Shown: positions 49,716 through 64,000 of the stretch, piece by piece
How positions within the stretch are numbered: position 1 is the first letter of the stretch
Layout: the number at the start of each line of letters is the position of its first letter
Assembly: GCA_011033025.1 (NCBI GenBank)
Contig: WFMF01000090.1
Location: 463,507 to 527,506, forward strand
Origin: Beroe forskalii
Lineage: Eukaryota; Ctenophora; Nuda; Beroida; Beroidae
Length of the DNA stretch: 64,000 bases
Reading direction: 5' to 3'
The notes under the pieces: model-generated
The model's input: the letters and a program-made list of their open reading frames with translations, nothing else
Databases searched by the model: none
Told to the model about the DNA's origin: nothing
Translations under genes and position numbers: made by a program

Positions 49716-52700
49716 TCACTCAGTCTTGTCCTTCCCCTCAATAACCGAGTTTTTGCTCTCAGGAATTTCATCTGATTTACTGGCACTATTCCCAAGTTTG
49801 CTGACGCCATCGTCAGCTTCGCTGACAATATCATCAGCTTTACTGACACCACTACCTGAGCTGTTGACATCAGCATCAGTGACACCACACTCAGACGGTA
49901 GTTTGAGGGTCCAATGGAGTGCCCACACGGGCAGCAGTAGGAAGCAGTAAGCAGTCCACGTCCACACACCCAGAGTGAACTTACTCTCAATAAGGGAGGT
50001 GGAGTGGAGGAGGATTGAGTGAAGAACGCTCTCCTGTGGAGTTAGAAAGATCAAATACTACGGGGGTATAACGGTCGTTCGATGAAAATTAAGATACAAA
50101 TCACAAGTAATAATTTGAAATGAAAAGCAACTGTCACCATTGTTATGTGCAGAAGACATATGTCAAACTGTTCCTAATCCCAACTCTAACAGATTTAACA
50201 TACGTGAATAGCCCCTGGCATACCTGACTATCTTCCAGGTGTAGGATCACGTACAGATAACTGTACAGCACCACCAGAACTAGGGGATTAACCAGTAACA
50301 TCAGCATACGCTGCAAGATCATGAGCGGTCGACGACTGGGACACTGGGGCATCGATAATGCGAATAAATAATGGACAATTCTTATCTGTAGATTGTAACG
50401 TATGGCAATGTGTGCCGATAACAGTTCAATTGAGGAATGTTTTAAAATAACAGCAACATATAGAATTTTGGGGTAAAATTTACGCAATTTATAACATAAA
50501 TTTAGGCGAAAGCGTTTCTTCAAAATATAGAATCAACCAACCTGTAACATGAACACCAGAGAGGAAGGGATAGCGTAGAAGATAGTAAGTGAAATGTTCA
50601 GCATACTCAATAGAACCAGAGAAAAGAGGTGCAGCAGTAGGACGAACTGGGGATGATTTATTTACTGATGGGATTGCCAGGCCAATCGCGTGAAAATCGG
50701 ATGCAATGGCGGTAAATTAAATTTCCGCAAAGCTACAAGAAATAACTTTTGACCCGTCGTGCGCGAGCTATGCTGACAGTGCCATATAATCAGCAAAATT
50801 GCTTTGCGCGTTACGCTAACAAATGTTTATTTCTGAGACTGCCCCACAAAACTAAGATGTTAGAACAATTTGATTTCCCTTTCATCACGACTCAAGAACT
50901 GTACCCCGTGCCGACCGTTTTATGGTGAGCTGGCAGCAGCCCCTTATGAAACTAGCCACTGATACTATATCGCAACGCGGCTTTTATACCACTAATTAAG
51001 AGCACAAACCATACGCGACTATGAAACCACAACATCAGACTTGCCCAGATTACATAATTTCAAACAACAGAGAAAATTCTTCCGGACCCTTTCAGAATAG
51101 CTGATCTCTACTGACCCTTTGTAAATCAAGTCATATACGATCGCAGAGGTGATTACTCACTGCTTGATGGAGTCTCCAATCTTCACGTTCTTTCGTAAGA
51201 ACTGCGCTAGTAATGACAAGAATTTGAGAAAAACCAAGAACGTAAACCAAGTTGGTACTATCCAACAGCATCGAGGTCAAAGCTTCGTTGATACACGCAA
51301 ATATCACACCGTGAAGGAAAGGGTACACGCAATCTATGGTGTTCACATCTGAAATAAACAGGTCAGCCGAAATATGTTCATTAAAAAACTGTCCTACTTC
51401 TTAACAATAATCTATGAAATTGATCAAAATGTACACCAATGCTCACCAATATTTGAGAAGAATATCTCAGAGCCTTTTTCAGGTGAAGGTTTTCCGCAGG
51501 TAAACCAAAGCCCTAGAATCCTAACAGCAACTGCGCCGGCAATTAGCCCGCATGGTACCATGTAAACACTCAGACAGACAAATCTCTCGATACACGGCTG
51601 AAAGGTAAACGGGTGTGAACTGACCTTTATGATATCATTGTAAGTAGAAGATTTGTTGCTTCGTTGAAACTTTGTTCAAAAAAGAAATGAAAGAGTGAAG
51701 ACTGTTGCGATAAATCACTACAGAACAACACCAATTATCAATACGAACTAACCATCAAGTAGAAGTAGTAAGCAGTATGAAACTGCTCCTCCAAGTTATT
51801 CACACTTCGTAACACACTCTCAGTAAACCGACCAATGTGTTGCCAGGAAAAGTGGGCTCGGTATCCGGACTTCTCCGTGCGGACTCCTACAGCGTGGATG
51901 TTGTACGGGTGGTAGAGGGCACTGGGGAACGATACCCGACCTGCTGCCTGGGGCATCAGATGTGGGTTGAAGGGATCTAATCGCATCGGTTTTAGGCTCA
52001 CGTCTGTATTAAAGCTCAAATCGATACCTGTAACTAAGCTTGTTATTTATTTCCTTTACCCTATTTTGTAAATATTCTTAATTTGACTAAATATGTGGGG
52101 ACAATTTTATTTGAATTTGATGGATTTTGTTTTAACTCTCAATTTTTATGTGGGGACATTCTTGTCTGATTCTAACGTGTAATTTTGAATTTTTTACTGC
52201 CTTCTACATGTTGCTCTCTTTTGAATTTGTATGTGTGTTTAGAAATCCTAATTTAATTGATTGGTTATATATTTTTTAAATTATTTAAGATTTAGTAGAC
52301 CTTTAGAAACTTTATTCAAATTCATTCATGTATATCTCGTCCAAACAGAAGTGTTAGTGCTTCTCTGGACTAGTTATGTTTAATTCCTGTTTAATTCCTG
52401 TTTAATTCCTGTGATACCATGGATCGCATGACACAACAGATAGGTGAGTGCAATCATACGAGTACAGGTCACGTGATACGAGAAGATGAGAAGCATGGAT
52501 CACTCGATCTAAATGGGGTGGGAAAGCCTAACTTAAGCAGATCACGTAAACCTACATTAACAAGCGTATTACCAGTCAACTCAAGTATAAATATCGAATG
52601 AAACTGTCCATCCCATCTCACTTCTTTTGTTTTGACCATGGAATCTACTCTAGAAGACCTCCTGATGTCCTTCTCCTGCCAACCCATCACCCCTCTCTAC

Positions 52701-55700
52701 CTATCACCAGAAGACCTCTTCTCTCCTAATCCTCTAGATGAAAAGAACTCTCAAGATGAGCTGGATGATGACAACTTGGAAGCAGTCCTGAAGATCCTCT
52801 CTGAAGATCCTACCCTGACTGGAACTTCAGACGTCCTACCAGAAGCAGTCCAGAAAATCCTCTCTGATGATCCTACCCTCACCGGACCAGATCTCTTGCC
52901 AGAACTACCCCTCACAGATGACTTGATGCTGCCTGATCTCGACTCCCTGATTAATGCTGCCACATCTCCTCAGACCATGATCTCTGCTGCTCCATCCCTT
53001 GACAGCATAATTCCTGTTTCCACACCACCTGACACCATCCCTTCTACTCCATCCCTTACTTCCATCATCCCTTCTACTCCATCCCCCACTTCAACCATTC
53101 CTGATCCCCTGGAATCTCCACCCCTAGTAGTGATCCACCACAGACCTGCTGGAACATCTCAACCTAGTCCCTCACAACCCAACCCACCTGACAACAGCAA
53201 TGCCTTCTGGACAGCACAACAACTCCTCTTCATCCTGACTCAGTCTCCTACCCTCCCATCTCCAACCAACAACCCACCACACCCTACCCCCTTCTACTGC
53301 TCGCCTCCAGGCCAGGGAGACACTACACTAACCAACCCTTCTGCCGGACAATCAGAGTACTCACTACCAAACCAACCCCTTCCTTCCAACCCCACTCAAC
53401 CCATCCGAAGACCCAGAAAGTCCTCCTCCTCCACCAACAAACCCTACTCCGCCAACCACCGCACCAAGTTCTCTTCCACCCAACTCTCAGTTCTGGAAGA
53501 GAGGTACTCTCGGAGCAATGTCATGGAGAAGGATGAGCGGGAGGTGGTGGCAGAACAGATCGGAATGCCGGAGAAAGCCATAAGGAACTGGTTCCAGAAC
53601 AGAAGAGCAAGGGAGAAGAGGAAATTGGGGGTTCAGCAGAAGATCCAGAAAGCAGCGGAAACCGGGACATTTTAGTTACTGTTTAAGTGTGTTGTTTGTT
53701 TTCAGTGTGGCATTTTGTTTCACAATCTACAGTATGATTGATTTATTACTATAACAGATGATTGATATTTCACGATAAAAATTTAAATTCATTCATGAAA
53801 AAGTTAACCTGCCACGCCATATTAGCATGTAACCCCAGAAGGTTACCCAAAAAGTCGCCAATATCATGAGGGCCATTCCTTAACAAAAGAGGTATCCTCT
53901 CTTGCCTGCATATCTGTCTCACTAGAACTACCTGAAAAGAAGAGAATGGTCAATTGATTCAAATCGTCTATTCTATCAAAAAGATTGAAAGGGTGAACGG
54001 TTAATTTTTTTCAATCATTTTTTGTTCAGTATCATTTTATAAATTTCTAATTATCTAAATGTCACAAAATAGAAATACAGTTTCCCTTACCAAATCTATG
54101 TCAGGTAGTTGTCCATTAATGGCTTCCACGAACATCCTGAGTCTGTCGAACGTCTGATCGGTCATGTCTAGGTGCAGTGCAGCCTGTATCGCACCTGTAA
54201 AACATTTTCATGGTCCATACTCCATTACTCCATAACACTTCCATGACGGATTTCCAATCTCATTATATACTATTTCATAGTCCATAAAATACATAAAGTC
54301 GGCCACTCGCAATGAACTACTCCACAACTAACCTGAGTGGGTGAGTATGGGTGAGGAGGTGATGTAAGGAAGAGTATTGACGTCATGATACGCTTGCAAC
54401 CACGCCCCAATACCAAACTCTTCCTCTTCAGACACCTGTAAAATGTATATTTCGCATGAATAGTACATACACTGTATATTGTGTTTTGTATTTTAATTGT
54501 GCAGTTTAAACCTTATATTGTACTCTATTTATCAAATCATATTTGTACCTTAATCTAGTTTATACAGTTTGAACTAATGCTCATATGAAAAGTAAGCACT
54601 TTATAAAAAACGTGGCATTGTCTACCTTACACTTTTACAGCTCACTGTACGTACTGCGGTCATAATAAAGCGTCTTTGTTTACAACAGTACACAAAAGAA
54701 CTTAAATATGCAAGATGTGGTAGAAACGTCTTTGACTCCGAAGCTTTGAGAGGGTGCTCATTAAATTTATCACATCCACCGCCTATCTACCCACGACTCA
54801 CCAAGAATATAACATCTTTAGCCCAGATGGTCTGTTTGGTGATCAGGTGACATAACGACAACATGAGCGGTACTGCAAACTGTGCGGTTTTGAGGGTCGT
54901 AGAAAACACGATGGACTCCGTACTGGCTATCTTAGGTGCTCGATAAACTGCGTATATGTTCCGTCCACTGATCTGAAAATAAAGATAAAGCGTTTTTCGT
55001 AGGGGAACAGTGAGAGGAGAATGAGTATTGGGAAGATTGAAAACACTCGTGGCACATAAATAAGACGCAAGATGTTGTATCAACCGACAGAGTTACAACA
55101 ATACATGAAAAGTTACAACAATACATGACAGTTGACAAAATATCCAAGCAGAAGTGTCAAAGGATCTGAGCGTAGGTTTGAAAAACGATGAAAATTCCTG
55201 GGTTCTACTCCAATGACCTGATCCCCATGGAGAGGTCGCCTCACTGTAAAGTTGTGGGTGTGCACCTCCAGACCCAGATCTCTGAACTGGTGTGCGATCC
55301 ACTGCTGCTGGGCGTCCCGGGACGAGAGGGATTGGAAATCTCTGTTTAGAGTGGAAGCTATCTGGAGGGGAGGTTTTTAACTTCAAAGTAGGAAAATCAA
55401 AGAATGTAATCTAAAAGAAGTAGAGATGAAAACTCGATTTGATTCTATATGTAAGCGTGCTCTGAGGTACGGAATTGCCCAGGCTTCATATTTCAACAAC
55501 TTGTGAAATAGTAAGATATATGAAATACAAATGATAAAGACTTCTTCCAATTGCTCACGTTTTGCTGCTGGTATTTGGTGACCACGTATCCTGGCAGTAG
55601 AGCATTCTCCGAAACGAAGGTGTTCTGGTTGACTCTCATGTCAGCAAACAGCAGGATACCCACCACACCAAACACGTACAACAGAGCACCTGAAAACATG

Positions 55701-56160
55701 GGATGGGAGTGACAACAAAGCACCTGACAACATGGGATGGAAATGACAACATGGGATGAGGGTGACAACAGAGCACCTGACAACAGCGGGTAGGAGTGAC
55801 AGCAGAGCACCTGACAACAGGGGGCGGGATTGACAACAGGGCGCCTGACAACATGGGATGGGAGTGAAAACATGGGATGGGAGTGACAAAACTGTCAGCC
55901 TATGTCGAGAAATGGGAATCAATCCGAAATTATCAAAAGGTCGCGAAGCAAGTATGGAAATTTTAGTAAGTAATGTATGTACGCATTACAGAAGTAACAA
56001 GAGAATGGCGTGATTGAATTGGAGTAATTGAATTCTTGAATTGATAATTGATATTTGATATCAGTCGAATCATCAACATTAACTTACAAAGAATAGAGTT
56101 CTTTGATGTCAGTAGCTTTTGTAGCTGCATTGCCCGGCTTCGATTCAATAGGATCTTCAT
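49716..56160 (-). CDS. GPAA1: GPAA1, GPI transamidase complex subunit
   Basis: Exons on the minus strand: 56088-56160 (start MKILLNRSRAMQLQKLL), 55559-55689 (first membrane helix ALLYVFGVVGILLF, then ENALLPGYV), 55218-55361, 54802-54972 (RNIYAVYRAPKIASTESIVF ... TIWAKDVIFL), 54333-54435 (GIGAWLQAYHDVN), about 54093-54196, 53809-53933, about 51755-52027, about 51430-51600, about 51150-51350, about 50545-50650, 50224-50335 and 49716-50033. Phases fit at every junction I could test. GPAA1 is a multi-pass ER membrane protein; its luminal domain is peptidase-like and takes part in attaching GPI to protein C-termini. The C-terminal exon ends with a hydrophilic tail of about 60 residues containing repeats such as SKADDIVSEADDGVSK, absent from the human protein as I remember it. 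A homeobox gene lies in the intron 52028-53808. Confidence 0.92.
52586..52594 (+). promoter_or_regulatory. TATA box of the nested homeobox gene
   Basis: TATAAATAT lies 44-52 bases before the ATG at 52638, leaving room for a start site about 30 bases downstream and a very short leader. Three tandem copies of TTTAATTCCTG (about 52379-52412) and two CACGTGAT/ATCACGTAA-like sites lie upstream within the same intron. Confidence 0.6.
52638..53675 (+). CDS. Single-exon homeobox transcription factor nested in a GPAA1 intron
   Basis: The ATG at 52638 has a strong context (GACCATGG) and opens a 345-residue protein without introns. Residues 1-265 are Pro/Ser/Thr- and acidic-rich, with an internal repeat (ILSEDPTLTG / ILSDDPTLTG) and several STPSPTS-like runs, as in activation domains. 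The homeodomain is at about residues 271-330: RTKFSSTQLSVLEERY in helix 1 and EKAIRNWFQNRRAREKRK in helix 3. Key residues R5, F8, L16, W48, F49, N51 and R53 are present, with Q50 and the unusual N47. The length is the standard 60 residues. It should bind TAAT-like DNA in the nucleus. Class is undecided: N47 recalls SIX/TALE, Q50 ANTP/PRD. The ORF is C-rich compared with the intron around it. Confidence 0.93.
   Translation: MESTLEDLLMSFSCQPITPLYLSPEDLFSPNPLDEKNSQDELDDDNLEAVLKILSEDPTLTGTSDVLPEAVQKILSDDPTLTGPDLLPELPLTDDLMLPDLDSLINAATSPQTMISAAPSLDSIIPVSTPPDTIPSTPSLTSIIPSTPSPTSTIPDPLESPPLVVIHHRPAGTSQPSPSQPNPPDNSNAFWTAQQLLFILTQSPTLPSPTNNPPHPTPFYCSPPGQGDTTLTNPSAGQSEYSLPNQPLPSNPTQPIRRPRKSSSSTNKPYSANHRTKFSSTQLSVLEERYSRSNVMEKDEREVVAEQIGMPEKAIRNWFQNRRAREKRKLGVQQKIQKAAETGTF
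55690..55885. repeat. Minisatellite in the first GPAA1 intron
   Basis: Units such as GACAACATGGGATGGGAGTG and GACAACAGAGCACCT recur about seven times with changes, starting at the acceptor of the GPAA1 exon ending at 55689. Open frames on the minus strand across it are only a by-product of the repeat. Confidence 0.8.
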
Positions 56161-56587
56161 GCTTACAACCTTTGATACCTAAAATTTGAATACAGATTTT
56201 GGAGAACCGAATATAAAAATATTATTTCAAAAACGTACGAATTGTCCCAACCATTTTGAAATTTACAAACAAAGACCAAAGCCAAGGGAATTTACTATCT
56301 TTACTAGTAGTATAGAAGGGCAAGTAACCTCAGTACGAAAATAATAAGTAAATAAGGCTGCAAACTTGGAAAACCAAAAATGAGAATGAACAAAAGAATT
56401 TCGCAATATGTCATCAAAGACATAAATTACAAAAAATGGTAACCTAAATAATAGTTGAATTTTAGAATAGTGATCACCAACGTTTCGTTATTTGGACGGC
56501 CTCGAAATATCTGATTTTAGACAATGTATCAGATCAGATTTAATGGATAAAATGACAAGGTTGCATAATTGTAAAATTCATGCTCAA

Positions 56588-58006
56588 CTATCTTAAACCT
56601 ACAACCCTATAAATATCACTGATATTTTTCTCTGCTATTTCAGAAGCTTGTTCAGCACCTAATCGTAAAACATCATCGATAGTCCTCTGATCTTCCAGCA
56701 CATTCAAAGCATGTGCTCTGATCGGACTGATTGCTTGAACCAGTAAGTCCGCTAAGTCCTCCTTCAATGTCACTACATTTCTCCCTTCATACCTTTCCCC
56801 TACCTTGGAAACATCTTCTCCAGCAACAGCTGCAAAAAGGTGCAACAAATTGTAAACACCAGGCCTGTTTTCACTGTCCAAAGTTATGGGGCCCATGGAG
56901 TCAGTAACTGCTTTCTTAACCTTCTTCCTTATCACATCATCTGAATCCAGCAACTCGATCACACCCACAGCTTTCCCGTAAGATTTACTCATTTTCACGG
57001 TTGGGTCAGCCAGACTTTTGACCCGGGGAGAATCAGTCAGTAACTTGTCTACAGGACTGAATACTTTGCACTTGTAGATCTTGTTGAAGTTTGTTGCGAT
57101 GGCATTACAAAACTCAATGTGAATATTCTGGTCTTCTCCCACAGGGACGTGTGTTGCATGGAATAGAAGGATGTCAGCTGCCATCAGGACAGGGTATGTT
57201 AGGAGGGCCAAGTTGTCGTGAACAAGTGACTTTTCCTTGTACTGTGGCATGGAACGCAGCCTTTGAATAAAACCTGCAATAAAAAAGTGCTGGAGAGTGG
57301 AGTTTAATTCATAAGGATTTAGCTACAAAACCTACAGCATATTAAGACCAAGTATAATTGAGGTACAGTAAGTAATATGATTTTATATTTACAAAAAAAA
57401 TCACCTTAACATGGTCATGAAACATGAACTTAGGGGAGGGGGGAGAGCCCCTTCCCACGTGCCACTCCCCAACTCCTCAGTTCTAACTATGCTGATGTAA
57501 TTGCATTTGCTTATCTAAGCCTCTTGAAATGCATACCTGAGGTGGCTGCAGTTGATAAGAGCCAAGCTAACACTGTGTGCTGAGGAACTGCACTGTGTTT
57601 GTAGAGGATGCTCCTTTTTTCATCCAGTCCCAGTGCTAACAGCACAGCAATTTGAACCCTAGTGTTGTCTTGTACTTGTTTGGGGGATGTTTTACTCGTC
57701 AGAACGTGGTTATCAGCAATCCTGTTAATTGGAAGGTTAAGTTTTCTTCTGATTATACAATTATTATGGCTAAATTCAGACAAAATTTGATCCCATAGAA
57801 CAATGCATCACATTTTTTTACCCTCCACTATAATTTATCATGAAGACGGCCTACCCAAAAATGCAACTGTTATCTGTATCCTGTAAGGTTATCCAGTGTC
57901 TCAATGCACCCAAGTAATTTCCTAGATGAGGTTTCCCAGTTGGTTGTATTGCAGAAACAATTTGTTTTCTCGAACATGTTGAAAGAACTCTGGTGGAAGC
58001 TATCAT
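56588..58006 (-). CDS. WARS2: Tryptophanyl-tRNA synthetase, mitochondrial/bacterial type
   Basis: Three exons join in phase: 57855-58006, 57537-57721 and 56588-57273. The start [17 protein letters not shown] looks like a mitochondrial targeting peptide (basic, hydroxylated, no acids). [20 protein letters not shown] carries the HIGH-type signature [24 protein letters not shown] and [10 protein letters not shown] follow; VKMSKSYGK is the KMSKS loop. The C-terminal helical part binds the tRNA anticodon. The enzyme charges tRNA-Trp in the mitochondrion. About 340 residues, the usual size for the family. The start lies 533 bases from the stop of the PRPF40 gene on the same strand. Confidence 0.94.
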
Positions 58007-58538
58007 AGAACAAGTTTAAGTCCTCAGATATGATTTGAAAGTAACAACTATTGAAAATGTAATTTCGTATGGTTTCATACGTGAAACATCAACCAGTTGA
58101 TAAGAAAAGAGAGTCTCAGCCATCAAGATGTGCACTTTAAAGAGTAGGCTTAGACATAGATTCAATCATACAAATTTTAATCAGTAAGCTGTGGCACTCT
58201 TGGAATAACCATTCATGATATTTTAAAATTGAATTTGTTATGATTTCTGATAAAGTACACCTGCTATAGAATTAGTAAAATTTGTAAAAGCATAAGTCAA
58301 ATTACAAATATTATACAATTCGTAATTGCAAATTAGAAAGAAAATCTGATAACCAATATAGATCATATGCTTTGAATCCTGACAAACTTGCCAGTAACAT
58401 TTGACTGAATTGAATAATCTCAGGTGTTATATTACACTTGTTTCAATGTTTCAATTCGATTCAGCTCTAATAATAAGACCTCTGCATAAGCAAAATAATA
58501 ACTCAATTTGCTATTAGTCCATTATTATAATATTGGTT

Positions 58539-61621
<3,083 letters not shown>

Positions 61622-62651
61622 TTACAGCACTGAAATTAGAATATATTTTTCTCTTGCTTTATATAGAAGAAGCTTTTAGGTTAGATTAAAAGCATGACTT
61701 CAAAATGAAGGTTTAAAACTGAAGAGTAGAAACTGGGAGTTCCTGTATAAACCCCAATACTGTGACATACTACACCAAATAAGTAATGTAGTGATTGTCT
61801 ACTTCAACATGTGCATATTAGATTAATGAAGATGTGGTGACGAAAATTGAAGTACTTATACAACAATTTTAGCATAAACATCATTAAATATTAAAAACGT
61901 GATGAAAAGGGGGTAGAAAAGGATATAAAACAGGGTCAAAAAGATATCCTTGACTAAAGTCTGTAAGCAATCTTCAGCTGAAAACATTACAATAAGATCC
62001 CACATACACACAGGTCTTAATAAATTGTTTCAATAATAATTCTGTGAATTGAATTTTTAGAAACCTAATTAACTGGGTTTCTCTAACTTCAGTGTTCCAA
62101 TTTTGTGGAGGTTTCATGGTGATCTGAAAATAATGACAAAGTTCCAAAAAAGTTCAAATTCCACTGTATGAATGTGTGCTTGTTGCTTGACAACATAAAT
62201 CCATTGAAATGCAACTGATTATGTCATTAGCTCACAAAAGGATTGACCAGGACTTGAAATTTTTCAATTTAGACCAGAGCCAATTAAAAGCATCAGAACA
62301 AGGAATTGCAAGGACTGGAAACGAGAAAAAAATAAAAGTGAATCGGAATTTTAGATCAATAGATCCTTTGGTCCCTTTGCTAAACACGTATATCCCTGTT
62401 TTTTTTTGTTATTAGATTAATGAAGTGAACAAAAAGATATTTCTACACAATGTAAATTAATTGTCAAGTATTAAACATTAATAGGATGAGTGAACACTAT
62501 AATATTGGATGATATTCTTTCAACATTGCATAATAATTACTGAGGTGTTGCCACCTCAGAAGTTGGCATTTTAACTTTCAACAAAACTACCATTGGTAAG
62601 TAGGTGATACCTATTTTACAGTATATCCATGTACCTAAATGGTGCTGCGAG

Positions 62652-62711
62652 ATTTCAGCATATATCTCAAGAAAGCACCAAATTTCAGCATATATCTCAA
62701 GAAAGCACCAA
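62652..62711. repeat. Tandem duplication of a 30-base unit
   Basis: ATTTCAGCATATATCTCAAG followed by AAAGCACCAA occurs twice back to back without change. Confidence 0.9.
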
Positions 62712-62872
62712 ACATTCACAATGCAATAACAGCATGAAACAGAAATTGTATATTATCACCTGATTTAAAAGGTTTCAAAATTAAAAAGTGCAATAAATTT
62801 TTAAAAAGTCCTGCGAGTTCCACACAAATTAAATCTACAGCAATCAGATCTACAGCAGTTTTATAAACGTGT

Positions 62873-62962
62873 GGTGGCCGAGGTGGCTCACTTGGGGAAA
62901 AATTTTGAAATCAATTTTAGGTCCAAATTGTTTTAAAGTGAGCCACGTCGGCCAAACCATGG
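62873..62962. repeat. Inverted repeat with GGCCGAGGTGGCTCAC arms
   Basis: GGCCGAGGTGGCTCACTT pairs with AAGTGAGCCACGTCGGCC about 50 bases later, and GGCCGACGAGGCTCATTTCG repeats the motif again to the right. A GC-rich CpG patch follows (63000-63045). Likely a small MITE or nested copies. Confidence 0.6.
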
Positions 62963-63443
62963 CCGACGAGGCTCATTTCGGGTACCATGACCAAGTTTTC
63001 GCGCATTCAGTGATCGGTGTGCGCGGCGTGCGCGCGGCTCAAATTTAAATAATTTTTGCAATTAGAATATTTTGCAATAAAAATTACACGAATGTCTTGG
63101 GATGAATTTGTTATTATCAAATAATACAATTTTTGTGCTACTCTTGTCTTGGTTTATGTTTCTGAAAAGATCTGATGGAAAATCATCAGCAAATAATATT
63201 TTTTGATGATGTGCTGTTGAAATTATGAAAATAAATTATATTTACAATCTGTGTTATGGTATAGATTCTTCTTTGTAGATTGTTATTGACTTCGTCTCTG
63301 GAGAACTACCTTGTTTCATCAAAGCAGCAACCTGTTTATTGAGGATTGAGTACTGATTAAATTTGTTGGTTGGCAAATATTGCATTGTCATTTTCATTAT
63401 TTTTATGTCAAATATTGCATTGCCAAATATTGCCTTACCCATA

Positions 63444-63674
63444 TTACAATTTATTCATTTCTGATACACTTCTAAAATAATAAGATTGACAACAAAACTT
63501 AATTCCATCAGTTCTAATCTCTATCCTTAGGTCTTGATGAGATGCCTCCATCATAGCCTTGGTAGTTTGAAACAGGGCAAAGTACTTAAATGATTGGTGA
63601 GGCAACAAATTGATATGACCATGTTTTAAAAAGCTAACTATGTCACACACAGAGTACAGACTAAGAACATGCAA
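63444..63674 (-). CDS. Possible terminal exon of an unassigned gene
   Basis: An open frame of 76 codons with reasonable composition (for example SVCDIVSFLKHGHINLLPHQ and IEIRTDGIKFCCQSYYF) ends in a stop at 63444. A splice acceptor for it would have to lie between 63600 and 63690; the sequence AAAAAGCTAAC is not convincing. No family is recognised. It could equally be chance. Confidence 0.22.
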   Translation of the reverse strand: MHVLSLYSVCDIVSFLKHGHINLLPHQSFKYFALFQTTKAMMEASHQDLRIEIRTDGIKFCCQSYYFRSVSEMNKL

Positions 63675-64000
63675 GGTCCAAATAATAAAATGCTTGCAAA
63701 AGGTACCTAACCTATTAACTTAATGCCCCTACCACAATTAGGAGACTACTGTTTGGAGTGTGTTTGTTTCATGAGCTTCAGTGTCATTAGTTGGTCCTTG
63801 TGCATTATTGAGAATTCTTTATCTTTATTGGGAAACTTTATCTTGTCAGACAAGATTAAAGTATTAAGTCAATTGTCACTAGAAGTAGAGGCCAATCACA
63901 CTTTTGAAGGCAAATTTCAAAAATGCAAATGTTTAGATTGATTAGATTGACGCCTTAATACTCTTCCTACCACAATTTAGTGTATAGTTTCATAATAAGT

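Noticed and set aside
55493..55922. Three overlapping minus-strand frames rich in Cys, Val and Leu (repeated CCQVLCC-like units)
   Set aside because: They read through the minisatellite in the GPAA1 intron in every frame, as tandem repeats do; only the part 55559-55689 is a real exon.

Overview
The window is nuclear DNA of an animal. Evidence is the set of multi-exon genes with GT-AG introns, AATAAA poly(A) signals, animal-type genes (a two-pore K+ channel, a TPR/GoLoco polarity protein, a homeobox gene) and scattered decayed transposons. Base composition is AT-rich (by eye about 60-63% AT) with a few CpG-rich islands. The species cannot be fixed from the sequence. A marine invertebrate, possibly an early-branching (non-bilaterian) lineage, is plausible because the homeodomain is very divergent and one large gene looks like an orphan; this is inference only. 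All exon borders were placed by eye from splice signals, reading phase and remembered family similarity.

Layout, left to right. A decayed reverse-transcriptase fragment lies at 1-300. The 5' half of a K2P potassium channel (minus, 811-5045, running off the left edge) carries a deleted Tc1/mariner element in an intron. An intergenic stretch with small palindromic elements and a CpG-rich patch follows (5.0-8.0 kb). Then come three plus-strand genes: an ODR4 homologue (8029-9201), an unrecognised gene whose N-terminus resembles the CstF-50/LisH dimerisation segment (9760-11604), and a GPSM/LGN/Pins-type TPR-GoLoco gene (16317-24228) whose introns contain a striking series of RFX X-box-like palindromes and CACGTG boxes. 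After a gene-free stretch, a 4.66-kb structure at 27865-32529 consists of two 1.13-kb inverted arms around a 5'-truncated LINE reverse transcriptase. A large orphan gene for a predicted single-pass membrane or secreted protein occupies 37259-42662.

The right third is a tight row of four minus-strand genes: PRPF40-type splicing factor (61573-58539), mitochondrial-type tryptophanyl-tRNA synthetase (58006-56588), GPAA1 (56160-49716) and PIGA (49151 to about 45385). PIGA catalyses with its partners the first step of GPI-anchor synthesis and GPAA1 belongs to the transamidase that performs the last step, so the two ends of one pathway are neighbours. A complete single-exon homeobox gene with its own TATA box (52638-53675, plus strand) is nested in a 1.78-kb GPAA1 intron.

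The best candidates for something undescribed are the nested divergent homeobox gene, the PIGA-GPAA1 pairing (with PIGA lacking a visible N-terminus here), the inverted-arm/RT structure, the orphan membrane protein gene, and the X-box series in the GPSM gene. Several genes show one-base frame changes that either mark extremely short introns or sequence/gene decay; these are reported separately.
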